DNA from: Burkholderia cenocepacia | Lineage (GTDB): Bacteria; Pseudomonadota; Gammaproteobacteria; Burkholderiales; Burkholderiaceae | Assembly (NCBI RefSeq): GCF_900446215.1 | Contig: NZ_UAQZ01000002.1 | Span: forward strand, 248,001-312,000 | DNA: 64,000 nt | Direction of reading: 5' to 3' | Part shown: positions 33,357 through 41,909 of the stretch, piece after piece | Layout of the letters: each line of letters opens with the position of its first letter | How positions within the stretch are numbered: the stretch's first letter is position 1 | Notes under the pieces: model-generated | Databases searched by the model: none | Told to the model about the DNA's origin: nothing | What the model saw: the letters and a program-made list of their open reading frames with translations, nothing else | Program-made: the position numbers and the translations under genes

Positions 33357-34565
33357 ATGATCAACATCCTCGTAGCTTCCGACGATACCGCGCGGCTCAC
33401 GCAGATCGCGCGTCTCGTGGCCGACTGCGGACGCTATCGCACGACCCGTGCGACCGGCCGCCCGTCGCAGATCGAGCATCGCACCGACGGGCTCGACGCG
33501 TTCGACATCCTGCTGGTCGACGGCACGTCGCTCGAGCCGTCCGAGCTGCCGGCGATCGAGCGCATCTGCCGCGCGCACGCGGGCCTGACCTGCATCCTCG
33601 TGACGGCCGACGCGTCGCCGCACGTGCTGCTCGACGCGATGCGCGCCGGCGCACGCGACGTGCTGCAGTGGCCGCTCGACCCGCAGGCGCTCGGCCACGC
33701 GCTCGGACGGGCGGTCGCGCAAAGCACGCGGCGCGATACCGACGACACGCGGATCGTGTCGTTCATGTCGTGCAAGGGCGGGGCCGGCACGAGCTTCGCG
33801 GCCGGCAACGTCGCGTTCGAGATCGCCGAGGGCTTCAAGCGCCGCGTGCTGCTGATCGACGTGAACCAGCAGTTCGCCGACGCGGCGTTCCTCGTCAGCG
33901 ACGAAACCCCGCCGTCGACGCTGCCGCAGCTGTGCGCGCAGATCGAGCGGCTCGACAGCGCGTTTCTCGACGCGAGCGTCGCGCACGTGACGGAAAACTT
34001 CCACGTGCTCGCGGGCGCCGGCGACCCGGTCAAGGCCGCCGAGATGCGCGAGGACGCGCTCGAGTGGATTCTCGGCGTCGCCGCGCCGCGCTACGACTTC
34101 GTGATCTTCGACGTCGGCGTCGGCATCAACCCGCTGTCGATGGTCGCGCTCGATCGCAGCGACCAGATCCAGATCGTGCTGCAGCCCGCGATGCCGCACG
34201 TGCGCGCCGGCCGCCGGCTGCTGGAGATCCTCGTGTCGCTCGGCTACTCGACCGACCAGCTGCGGCTGATCGTGAACCGCGCGACGCGCGCGAGCGAGCG
34301 GACCCGCACCGCGCTCGAGGAAGTGCTCGGCCTGCAGGCGGCCTGCACGATTCCCGACGACGCCGAGACCGTGCTCGAAGCGATCAACCAGGGCCATCCG
34401 GTGTCGCGGCTCGCGCGCGGCTCGGCGGTCGCGCGTGCGTTGCAGGGCTGCGCGAAGCAACTCGTCGACGGCGACGTGCGCGCGGGACGCAGCGCGACGC
34501 ACAGCGAACCGTTGATGTCCCGGCTGTTCGGCCGCAAGGCCACGCCGAAGCTCAAGTCGATGTAA
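33357..34565 (+). CDS. cpaE: CpaE/TadZ pilus localisation ATPase-like protein
   Basis: A 402-residue protein with a receiver-like N-terminal domain (residues 1-115, lacking a clear phosphoacceptor set) and a MinD/ParA-like domain. The P-loop reads KGGAGTS (140-146): the second, catalytic Lys of KGGxGKT is Thr, as in other CpaE/TadZ proteins, so strong ATPase activity is unlikely. The protein places the Tad machine at the cell pole in other bacteria. GAGG precedes the ATG, and the start is 22 nt after the pseudopilin stop. Confidence 0.88.
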   Translation: MINILVASDDTARLTQIARLVADCGRYRTTRATGRPSQIEHRTDGLDAFDILLVDGTSLEPSELPAIERICRAHAGLTCILVTADASPHVLLDAMRAGARDVLQWPLDPQALGHALGRAVAQSTRRDTDDTRIVSFMSCKGGAGTSFAAGNVAFEIAEGFKRRVLLIDVNQQFADAAFLVSDETPPSTLPQLCAQIERLDSAFLDASVAHVTENFHVLAGAGDPVKAAEMREDALEWILGVAAPRYDFVIFDVGVGINPLSMVALDRSDQIQIVLQPAMPHVRAGRRLLEILVSLGYSTDQLRLIVNRATRASERTRTALEEVLGLQAACTIPDDAETVLEAINQGHPVSRLARGSAVARALQGCAKQLVDGDVRAGRSATHSEPLMSRLFGRKATPKLKSM

Positions 34566-34583
34566 TTCTTTCGGGGAATCATC

Positions 34584-35951
34584 ATGTCATTGCGCGAACA
34601 GATGTCCTTGCACCGGGCCCAGCCGCTGGCGGCAGGCAACGAACCGGCCGGCCCGGCGCATTCGTCGGTGCGCGACGCATACCAGAAGCTGCGTCGCGAA
34701 ATCCACCTGGCCGTGCTCGAGCGCGTCGAGCTCGAGCGCCTGTCGCGGCTGCACCAGGATCAGGTCCGCATGGAGATCGGCGCGCTGATCGCGCGCATCC
34801 TCGACGAGGAGCGGCTGCCGGCGAACGACATCGAGCGGCGCCAGCTCGCGATCGACGTGTACGACGAGATGTTCGGCTTCGGCCCGCTCGAGGCGCTGCT
34901 GCGCGACCCCGGCATTTCCGACATCCTCGTGAACACCTACCGGCAGGTCTACGTCGAGCGCTGCGGCCAGCTCGAACTGACCGACGTGACGTTCTACGAC
35001 GACGCGCACCTGATGAAGGTGATCGAGAAGATCGTGTCGCGCGTCGGGCGCCGCATCGACGAATCGAGCCCGATGGTCGACGCGCGGCTGCCGGACGGTT
35101 CGCGCGTGAACGCGATCATCCCGCCGTCCGCGATCGACGGGCCGCTGATGTCGATCCGGCGTTTCGCGGTCAACCCGCTGAAGATGGACGACCTGGTGCG
35201 CTTCCACAGCCTGACGCCGCCGATGGCCGAGCTGCTCGACGCGCTGTCGCGCGCGAAGGTGAACGTGCTGGTGTCGGGCGGCACCGGCAGCGGCAAGACG
35301 ACGCTGCTCAACATCCTGTCCGGCTTCATTCCGCGCAACGAGCGGATCGTGACGATCGAGGACGCCGCCGAGCTGCAACTGCAGCAGCCGCACGTGCTGC
35401 GGCTCGAAACGCGTCCGCCGAACATCGAAGGCAAGGGCGAGATCACGCAGCGCACGCTGGTGCGCAACGCGCTGCGGATGCGCCCGGACCGGATCATCCT
35501 CGGCGAAGTGCGCGGCGCCGAAGCGCTCGACATGCTCAACGCGATGAACACCGGCCACGAAGGCTCGCTCGCGACGATTCACGCGAACACGCCGCGCGAC
35601 GCGCTGACGCGGCTCGAGAACATGGTCAGCGTCTCCGGCCTCACGCTGCCGCCGAAGACGATGCGCCAGCAGATCGCGTCGGCGATCTCGGTGGTCGTGC
35701 AGGCGGCGCGGCTGACCGACGGCAAGCGCAAGATCATCAGCATCCAGGAACTGACCGGAATGGAAGGCGACATTATCAACATGCAGGAGATCTTCACGTT
35801 CAAGCGCACCGGCGTGGACCGCGACGGCTCGGTGCGCGGCCACTTCTGCGCGACCGGCGTGCGGCCGAAGTTCGTCGAGCGGCTGCAGGCGTTCGGCATC
35901 AACCTGCCGGATTCGCTGTACGACCCGTCCGTGCGTTACGAGACGGATTGA
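34584..35951 (+). CDS. cpaF: CpaF/TadA pilus assembly ATPase
   Basis: A 455-residue secretion ATPase of the VirB11/TadA class. Walker A is GGTGSGKTT (232-240), the Asp box region begins IEDAAELQL, Walker B is IILGEVRG (304-311), and the His box is [13 protein letters not shown] (323-335). The N-terminal 100 residues form the linker domain with a charged helical stretch. It powers Flp pilus extension, and by analogy retraction, from the cytoplasmic face against the TadB/TadC platform. It starts 18 nt after cpaE. Confidence 0.95.
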   Translation: MSLREQMSLHRAQPLAAGNEPAGPAHSSVRDAYQKLRREIHLAVLERVELERLSRLHQDQVRMEIGALIARILDEERLPANDIERRQLAIDVYDEMFGFGPLEALLRDPGISDILVNTYRQVYVERCGQLELTDVTFYDDAHLMKVIEKIVSRVGRRIDESSPMVDARLPDGSRVNAIIPPSAIDGPLMSIRRFAVNPLKMDDLVRFHSLTPPMAELLDALSRAKVNVLVSGGTGSGKTTLLNILSGFIPRNERIVTIEDAAELQLQQPHVLRLETRPPNIEGKGEITQRTLVRNALRMRPDRIILGEVRGAEALDMLNAMNTGHEGSLATIHANTPRDALTRLENMVSVSGLTLPPKTMRQQIASAISVVVQAARLTDGKRKIISIQELTGMEGDIINMQEIFTFKRTGVDRDGSVRGHFCATGVRPKFVERLQAFGINLPDSLYDPSVRYETD

Positions 35952-35986
35952 CGCCAGGGCGCCGTGTGCTGCCGGGGAGAGGCCTC

Positions 35987-36964
35987 ATGAATGCGATCTT
36001 TTACGGTTTTGTGATTCTCACCTTCGTCGCGGTCGTGCTGTCGATCGAAGGCATCTATCAATGGTGGAACGCGCGGCACGGCACCGCCGCGCGCCGGATC
36101 GAATCGCGCATTCGGGCGATGTCGGCCGGCGGCAACGTCCAGCAGGAGCGGCTGTCGATCCTGAAGAAGCGGATGCTCGACGAGTCGAAACCGTTCGACC
36201 GGCTGCTGCTGCGCCTGCCGCGCGTGCATACGCTCGATCTCGTGATCCAGCAGTCGGGCCTCGACTGGACGCTGCCGAAGCTCATCACGCTCAGCGCGAC
36301 GTTCGCGGCGCTCACGTGGTTCGTGGCCAGTTTCATGCGGTTGCCGCAGCTCGTCGCGGTGCCGCTCGCGCTGTTCGCCGGCTGGCTGCCGATGCTGTAC
36401 GTGCTGCGCTGCCGCGCCCGGCGGATGCGCAAGCTCGAGCGGCAATTGCCGGACATCTGCGACATGATCGCGCGCGCGCTGCGTTCCGGTCATTCGTTCA
36501 CGAGCACGCTCGGGATGGTCGGCGACGAGTTTTCCGAGCCGATGGGCGGCGAATTCCGCGTCACGTTCGACGAGGTCAACTACGGCGTGTCGTTGCACGA
36601 CGCACTGATGAATCTCGCGACGCGCGTGCCGGTGCAGGATCTGCGCTACTTCGTGATCGCGGTGCTGATCCAGCGCGAGACGGGCGGCAACCTCGCCGAG
36701 TTGCTCGACAGCATCGCCGGGTTGATCCGCGAGCGCTTCAAGCTGTTCGACAAGGTGCGCGTGCTGTCGGCGGAAGGGCGGCTGTCCGCGTGGATTCTCG
36801 GGCTGCTGCCGTTCGGCACCGCGGCGGTGATGGCGCTGCTGAACCGCGAATTCCTGTCGGTGCTCTGGGAGGATCCGGCCGGGATCCGGATGGTCGGCAC
36901 GATGCTGGTGTCGATGCTGTTCGGCCTGTTCTGGATCCGCCGTATCGTCCGCATTCGCGTCTGA
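35987..36964 (+). CDS. tadB: TadB inner-membrane platform protein
   Basis: A 325-residue protein with membrane segments near the N-terminus, at about residues 95-130 and at the C-terminus, around a T2SSF domain: LPDICDMIARALRSGHSFTS and IQRETGGNLAELLDSIAGLI are its typical stretches. With TadC it forms the platform that couples CpaF to the pilus. GGGGAGAGG precedes ATG 35987. No unusual residues were seen. Confidence 0.92.
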   Translation: MNAIFYGFVILTFVAVVLSIEGIYQWWNARHGTAARRIESRIRAMSAGGNVQQERLSILKKRMLDESKPFDRLLLRLPRVHTLDLVIQQSGLDWTLPKLITLSATFAALTWFVASFMRLPQLVAVPLALFAGWLPMLYVLRCRARRMRKLERQLPDICDMIARALRSGHSFTSTLGMVGDEFSEPMGGEFRVTFDEVNYGVSLHDALMNLATRVPVQDLRYFVIAVLIQRETGGNLAELLDSIAGLIRERFKLFDKVRVLSAEGRLSAWILGLLPFGTAAVMALLNREFLSVLWEDPAGIRMVGTMLVSMLFGLFWIRRIVRIRV

Positions 36965-37000
36965 CGCGCGAGCCGAATAACGAACCGTTGCGAGGTTGTC

Positions 37001-37975
37001 ATGCAAAACCTGAGCGTGGTCCAGGCCGTGATGCTGGGCGGCTTGTTCATCTTCGTGGCCGGCGGCGTGCTCGTCGCGATGCTGCTGTTCGCGCCGCGCA
37101 GCATCCAGCGCCGGATCGAGCAGGCGGGCGGCGCCGGGGCGGGCGCCATCGCCGGCCCGGGCGACGGCGACGACCTGGCGTCGCGCTGGGTCGCGAAGCT
37201 GGTCGAGTTGTCCACCCCGATCTCGAAGCTGTCGGTGCCGAAGGAGGGCTGGGAGAATTCGCCGCTGCGCATCCGGCTGATGAATGCCGGCTGGCGCAAC
37301 CCGAGCGCGGCCGCGCTGTACTTCACCGCGAAGACGATGCTCGCGCTCGGCCTGCCGTGCGCGGCGCTGCTGGTGCTGATCACGACGTCGCTTGGCGACG
37401 AGCGCGCGCTGCTGTCGGTGATCCTCGTGGCGCTCGCGGGAATCGGCTACTACATCCCGAACGTGGTGCTGTCGCAGCGGGTCAAGGTGCGCCAGCAGAA
37501 GATCTTCGAGGATTTCCCGGACGCGCTCGACCTGCTGACGGTGTGCGTCGAAGCGGGGCTCGGGCTCGACGCGGCGCTGATGAAGGTGAGCGAGGAGCTG
37601 CGGTTTCGCAGCGAGGTGGTCGCGAGCGAACTCGACCTGCTGCTGCTCGAGATGCGCTCCGGCTTCACGAAGGAGACGGCGCTGCGCAATCTCGCGCTGC
37701 GCACCGGCGTGGAGGACATCGAGTCGTTCTGCGCGATGCTGATCCAGGCCGACCGGTTCGGCACGAGCATCAGCGAATCGCTGCGCGTGCTGTCCGACAT
37801 GCTGCGCACGCGGCGCCGGATGCGCGCGGAGGAACGGGCGGCGAAGATCGCGCTGAAGCTGCTGTTCCCGCTGATCTTCTGCATCTTCCCCGCGCTGATG
37901 GTGGTGCTGCTCGGCCCGGCGATGATTCACGTCTATCGCGTGCTGCTGCCGACGTTCGTTGGCATCGCGCAGTGA
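37001..37975 (+). CDS. tadC: TadC inner-membrane platform protein
   Basis: A 324-residue protein, second T2SSF platform subunit. FPDALDLLTVCVEAGLGLDA and IQADRFGTSISESLRVLSDM are the conserved stretches, flanked by N-terminal, middle and C-terminal membrane segments. It starts 36 nt after tadB and ends the locus; a stem-loop follows and the next gene converges. No TadD-type TPR protein is encoded, which is found in some but not all Tad loci. Confidence 0.92.
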   Translation: MQNLSVVQAVMLGGLFIFVAGGVLVAMLLFAPRSIQRRIEQAGGAGAGAIAGPGDGDDLASRWVAKLVELSTPISKLSVPKEGWENSPLRIRLMNAGWRNPSAAALYFTAKTMLALGLPCAALLVLITTSLGDERALLSVILVALAGIGYYIPNVVLSQRVKVRQQKIFEDFPDALDLLTVCVEAGLGLDAALMKVSEELRFRSEVVASELDLLLLEMRSGFTKETALRNLALRTGVEDIESFCAMLIQADRFGTSISESLRVLSDMLRTRRRMRAEERAAKIALKLLFPLIFCIFPALMVVLLGPAMIHVYRVLLPTFVGIAQ

Positions 37976-38019
37976 GCGGCGCGCGGATGCGGCTTCGCGC
38001 GCATCGATAAAGGCTGGAT

Positions 38020-38063
38020 GTGCCGGCCCCCGGGCCACCCGCTGGCCATCCGGCGGCCGGCAC
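38020..38063 (+). terminator. Stem-loop after the tad operon
   Basis: GTGCCGGCC (38020-38028) and GGCCGGCAC (38055-38063) are exact complements around a 26-nt loop that can fold on itself. It lies 44 nt after tadC. There is no T-run. Confidence 0.4.
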
Positions 38064-38222
38064 GGCAACAGGCTTCATGGAGGCTCCCTCCCCAGGCGGC
38101 GCCGCGAGACAGGTCGACCATAGCGGCGTCAATGCATCCTGGACCCATGGTCGGCCATGGAACAAGCCGTAGTCCACCGCCTTCACGGCTGCCCCCTACT
38201 GCTAACCCGTTGAAGCGGCGGC

Positions 38223-38237
38223 GCCCCGTAGCGGGGC
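38223..38237 (-). terminator. Stem-loop after the outer-membrane protein gene
   Basis: GCCCCG-TAG-CGGGGC is a compact hairpin 17 nt beyond the 3' end of the minus-strand gene at 38255. The remaining part of 37976-38254 shows nothing else. Confidence 0.35.
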
Positions 38238-38254
38238 AGCCGGCGCGCCGCGCG

Positions 38255-39205
38255 TCACTGGAAGTGATGCACGTAGCGCAGCACCATCCGCGTGCCCTGC
38301 GGCCGGTTGCGTGCATAGGTCTCGAAGTACGCGTTGAACAGCAGGTGATCGTGCGGCGAGAAGCTGATCATCGCCCCCGGCCCGATCGCGAATACTGCTT
38401 CGCGCGTGCCCGGCACGTCCTGCCCGTTGGCCTTCATGTCGGTGGTCTGGCGCAGCCAGTAGCCGTTGAGCCCCAGCCGCAGGCCGGGCCGCACTTCGTA
38501 CTCGGTCGCGAAGTTCACGTGGAGCGCCTGGCCGGCCTGCGTCGACGTCACGTCCGGGCCGAGTGCCGTGGCCGGCTGATGGTTGGTCGCGTTCCACAGA
38601 TAGTGCAGCCGCCACGACACGGTCCATTTCGGCGTGAGCCACAGCGTCGCCGCCCAGTACGGATCGAACGACCAGAAATGGCTGCCGGGATTGATCGCGC
38701 GCGACGGATCGTACGCGCCGGTCGGCACGATGAACTGGAATTCGACGCGCTGCGCGAAGCGCGGGCCCTGCGCACCCATCACCGGGTCGAACTGGATGAA
38801 CGGGCCGATCAGCAGATCGCCGAAGCCGGCGCGCGCATTCAGCGCGACGTTGCCGATGCCGTCGTCGGTGCGCGCGGACGCAATCCACGGCAGGATCACG
38901 TCGAGGCCCGGATGCATGCCCGCGAACGTCAGCGGCGACTGATAGACGAGCTGGCTCAATCCGGCGAACAGGTCGATGTCCTGCTTCGGCAACCCGACCT
39001 TGTTGCCCGCATTGTCGTTGACGCGGCCGGCCGTGTAGTACTGCAGATACTGCGTGCCGTACCAGCCGGCGCCGGCCGGCGGCATCCCGTCGAGGAAACT
39101 GGTCATGCCGAGGTTGACCGCGGGCAGGTCGGCCGCCCGCGCGGGGCCGGCGAGGCCGGCGATCGCGAAGCCTGCGGCGACGAGCAGGCGAGAGCCGATT
39201 TTCAT
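38255..39205 (-). CDS. Outer-membrane channel-like protein, MetA-pathway/phenol-degradation family
   Basis: A 316-residue protein with a signal peptide (about residues 1-25, ending ARA) and alternating beta-strand pattern through to the C-terminal LRYVHHFQ, typical of outer-membrane barrels of the Phenol_MetA_deg (SphA-like) family. Such proteins accompany aromatic and hydrocarbon catabolic operons and are thought to help substrate entry. I chose the ATG at 39205 with AAGGTGG upstream. It is the last gene of a five-gene operon with a two-component monooxygenase, so it may admit that pathway's substrate. Confidence 0.8.
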   Translation of the reverse strand: MKIGSRLLVAAGFAIAGLAGPARAADLPAVNLGMTSFLDGMPPAGAGWYGTQYLQYYTAGRVNDNAGNKVGLPKQDIDLFAGLSQLVYQSPLTFAGMHPGLDVILPWIASARTDDGIGNVALNARAGFGDLLIGPFIQFDPVMGAQGPRFAQRVEFQFIVPTGAYDPSRAINPGSHFWSFDPYWAATLWLTPKWTVSWRLHYLWNATNHQPATALGPDVTSTQAGQALHVNFATEYEVRPGLRLGLNGYWLRQTTDMKANGQDVPGTREAVFAIGPGAMISFSPHDHLLFNAYFETYARNRPQGTRMVLRYVHHFQ

Positions 39206-39241
39206 GTTCACCACCTTCTGGTTATTCGTTTGTATGACTAA

Positions 39242-39769
39242 TTAAAAGGAACGTAAAAGATCGGGATGATCGGTGATCGCGCGATACTGGCCGGCATGGA
39301 ACACGAGCGGCGCCTTGCCGAATGCGTCGAACCGTTCGATCTCGCCGATGAAGAGCAGGTGGTCGCCGCCTGCGTAGTGGCCGACGTTGCGGCACACGAA
39401 GCGCGCGCTCGCGCCGGCGAGGCACGGCACGCCGCCGCTCTCCGATGCGACGTGCGGCACGCCGTCGAACTTGTCGGCGCTGGGTGTCGCGAAGCGCCGC
39501 GACAGGTCGATCTGGTCGTGCGCGAGGATGTTGATCGCGAAGTGCGTGGCCGCGACGAAATCCGGGCGGCTCGGCGCGACCTTGCGCAGGCTCCACAGCA
39601 CGAGCGGCGGATCGAGCGACAGCGACGAGAACGAATTCGCGGTGAGGCCCACCTTGCGCCCGTCGGCCGCGCACGTGGTGATCACGGTGACGCCGGTCGG
39701 GAACTGCCCGAACGCGGCGCGCAACTGCATCGGGTCGAGGGCCGCGCGGTCGGTAACGGTCGTTTCCAT
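39242..39769 (-). CDS. Flavin reductase of a two-component monooxygenase (StyB/HpaC-like)
   Basis: A 175-residue protein of the short-chain flavin:NADH reductase family. FPTGVTVITTCAADGRKVGL and ANSFSSLSLDPPLVLWSL form the flavin site, and the late GDHLLFIGEIERFD is the family signature. It reduces FAD or FMN with NADH and passes it to an oxygenase. It begins 5 nt after the StyA-like oxygenase gene, which makes that protein its natural partner. Length and motifs fit StyB-type reductases. Confidence 0.87.
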   Translation of the reverse strand: METTVTDRAALDPMQLRAAFGQFPTGVTVITTCAADGRKVGLTANSFSSLSLDPPLVLWSLRKVAPSRPDFVAATHFAINILAHDQIDLSRRFATPSADKFDGVPHVASESGGVPCLAGASARFVCRNVGHYAGGDHLLFIGEIERFDAFGKAPLVFHAGQYRAITDHPDLLRSF

Positions 39770-39774
39770 GGCGG

Positions 39775-41013
39775 TTACTCCGCACGCACGCTGTGTTCGC
39801 GGATCAGCGCCGCGCAGGCCGACGGTTCGAACCACCACGGCGCGAACCGGCGCGGGTCGTCGAAGCCGTCGACGATCGTTTTCGCGAGCGACGGCGACTG
39901 GCCGGCCGCGCCGAGCAGTTCGAGAATGTGCGGCGGCGGCGGGGTGAGCAGCGAGTTGGTCCAGCGCACGACATGCTGCGCATAGGCCCAATAGCCTTCG
40001 AAGGTCTGCTGCATCCAGTCTTCGCCGAACGGCGCGGCGCCGCGCGCGACGATCGCGTCGAAATACGCGTTCGCGCATTTCGCGGCGTTGTTCGAGCCCT
40101 GGCCGGTGATCGGATCGTTCACCACCACCGCATCGGCCATCCCGAACACGGTGCGGCCCGACGGCAAGCGGAAGAACGGCTTTCGCACGGTCGGCGCGAA
40201 ACGTCCGGCCAACGTGCCGTTCGGATCGGTGAGTTCGACGTCGCGGCAGCGTTCGAATTCCCACGGCACGTACTGCTGCAGGAACGACAGGCTGCGGTCC
40301 AGATGCTGCTCGGGCGTCTTCACGTCGGCCCAGCAGTCGAGCGGGCCGCCCGGGATGCCTTCGAACACCATGATTTCGCACGGGCCCGTGGTGGTCAGCG
40401 CGGGAAACACGAAGTACTCGCCGATGCCCGGCAGCAGGTTGAAGCGCACGCGCGAATACGGCTCGCTCGGCGTCATCCCTTTCACGTAGGTGAGGGCCAG
40501 CGCGCGCTGCGGGCGGTCGAACGGGCTGCGTGCGTCGTCGCGTCCGAGCAGGCCGACGATGTCGCCCTTGCCGGCCGCGAGCAGCACGAGGTCGTGGCTG
40601 CGCGCGAGTGCCTCGAGTTCGGGCACGCCGATGTCGGCGATGCGCACGTCCGCGCCGCGGCGGCGCACGCCGTCGAGCCAGTCGGCCATCTTCACGCGCT
40701 GGTCGACCGACTGCGCGTAGCGGGTGAGGCGCGACGACCAGTCGATCGCCTTGCGGCCGTGGCCGTCCGGGTGCGGCACCGCGATGCCGATGCCTTCGAC
40801 GGCCGGGCACGCTTCCTCCCACGTATTCAGGCCGAGATCGCGCTCGATCTGCAACGACGTGTGGAACATGCACTGGCTCGACATGACCTTGCCCGTGCGA
40901 ATCTGCTCCGCATCGCGGTTGGTCGCGAGCGTGACGTGGTAGCCCTGGTCGAGCAGGGCGAAGGCGAGTTGCAGGCCGGACTGGCCGGCGCCGACGATAG
41001 CGATGCGTCTCAT
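39775..41013 (-). CDS. StyA-like FAD-dependent monooxygenase (styrene/indole monooxygenase family)
   Basis: A 412-residue single-component flavoprotein oxygenase. The N-terminal dinucleotide motif is IVGAGQSGLQLAFALLDQG (6-24), and the length matches StyA (about 415). The mid-part includes FEGIPGGPLDCWADVKTPEQ, and the FAD-binding end is VVNDPITGQGSNNAAKCANA. Such enzymes epoxidise or hydroxylate aromatic alkenes or indole using FADH2 from a separate reductase, whose gene follows directly. GAGGAC precedes ATG 41013. The SDR, hydrolase and outer-membrane neighbours suggest a catabolic pathway for an aromatic or cyclic compound; the substrate is not evident. Confidence 0.85.
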   Translation of the reverse strand: MRRIAIVGAGQSGLQLAFALLDQGYHVTLATNRDAEQIRTGKVMSSQCMFHTSLQIERDLGLNTWEEACPAVEGIGIAVPHPDGHGRKAIDWSSRLTRYAQSVDQRVKMADWLDGVRRRGADVRIADIGVPELEALARSHDLVLLAAGKGDIVGLLGRDDARSPFDRPQRALALTYVKGMTPSEPYSRVRFNLLPGIGEYFVFPALTTTGPCEIMVFEGIPGGPLDCWADVKTPEQHLDRSLSFLQQYVPWEFERCRDVELTDPNGTLAGRFAPTVRKPFFRLPSGRTVFGMADAVVVNDPITGQGSNNAAKCANAYFDAIVARGAAPFGEDWMQQTFEGYWAYAQHVVRWTNSLLTPPPPHILELLGAAGQSPSLAKTIVDGFDDPRRFAPWWFEPSACAALIREHSVRAE

Positions 41014-41080
41014 GGGAATGTCCTCGGTTGGCCGCGTGACGGCCGGAATGGTTGCGGGAAGCAGCGGCGACGCGGCACGG

Positions 41081-41869
41081 TCACTCCGCGAGCCGCGGAA
41101 TCGCCGGCACCGCCTGTTCGGGGCCCATCGCGGCATAGCCGCCGTCCACCGCGTAGTCGGCGCCCGTCACGAAGCTCGCCGCGTCGCTGCACAGGAACGT
41201 GACGACCTGCGCGACTTCCGACGGATCGCCGACGCGCCCGAGCAGGTGGAACGGCGCGGCGACGCGATCGGTCTTCGCGCGGTCGCCGCGCGTCATCTCG
41301 TCCATCACGCGCGACCAGGTCCAGCCCGGCGATACCGAGTTGACGCGGATGCGATCGGGCGCGAGATCCATCGCCATGCTGCGCGTGAGCTGGCGGATCG
41401 CGGCCTTCGAGGTCGGATACAGCCAGCGGCCGGTTTGCGCGCACTGCGCGGAGATCGAGCTGAAGTTCACGATCGCGCCGCCGCCGCGCCGGGCCATGTG
41501 CGGATGCACGGCCTTCGCGAGCATCGCGGCCGACACGACGTTGACGTCCATCGCGGCAAGCCAGTCGTTGCGGGTCGCGTGGATGCCGTTGTCGACATAG
41601 CTGCACGCGAGGTTGACGAGCACGTCGATCGCGCCGAACCGCTCGACGATCGCCGCGACCGCGCGCTCGATCGCACGGTCGTCGGTGATGTCGAGCGCGA
41701 GGAACAGCGCCCGTTCGCCGAGCGACGCGGCCACGCGTGCGCCGTTGTCCGCATCGAGATCGAGGATCGCGACGCATGCACCGGCGCGGCTCAGGTCCTG
41801 CGCGACCGCGGCGCCGATCAGCGTGGCGCCGCCGGTGACGAGCGCGACTTTGCCAGCAAGGGCATTCAT
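41081..41869 (-). CDS. Short-chain dehydrogenase/reductase
   Basis: A 262-residue classical SDR. The cofactor loop is TGGATLIG (12-19) with Asp37/Asp39 at the end of strand 2 (LDLDAD), which suggests NAD rather than NADP. The catalytic set is Ser138 with Tyr151 and Lys155 in LYPTSKAA. The start at 41869 has GGAGA upstream. It sits between the hydrolase-fusion gene (40 nt) and the monooxygenase gene (67 nt), so it probably oxidises an alcohol formed by the monooxygenase. The Cys-rich loop after Ser138 (SAQCAQTGRW) is unusual. Confidence 0.85.
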   Translation of the reverse strand: MNALAGKVALVTGGATLIGAAVAQDLSRAGACVAILDLDADNGARVAASLGERALFLALDITDDRAIERAVAAIVERFGAIDVLVNLACSYVDNGIHATRNDWLAAMDVNVVSAAMLAKAVHPHMARRGGGAIVNFSSISAQCAQTGRWLYPTSKAAIRQLTRSMAMDLAPDRIRVNSVSPGWTWSRVMDEMTRGDRAKTDRVAAPFHLLGRVGDPSEVAQVVTFLCSDAASFVTGADYAVDGGYAAMGPEQAVPAIPRLAE

Positions 41870-41909
41870 GGAGTGTCTCCGGGCATCGTGGGGTGAGGGA
41901 AGGGGCGCG

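Noticed and set aside
33357..34565. Inactivated gene because of the missing P-loop Lys in CpaE
   Set aside because: Loss of this Lys is common in the CpaE/TadZ family, and the rest of the gene is intact.
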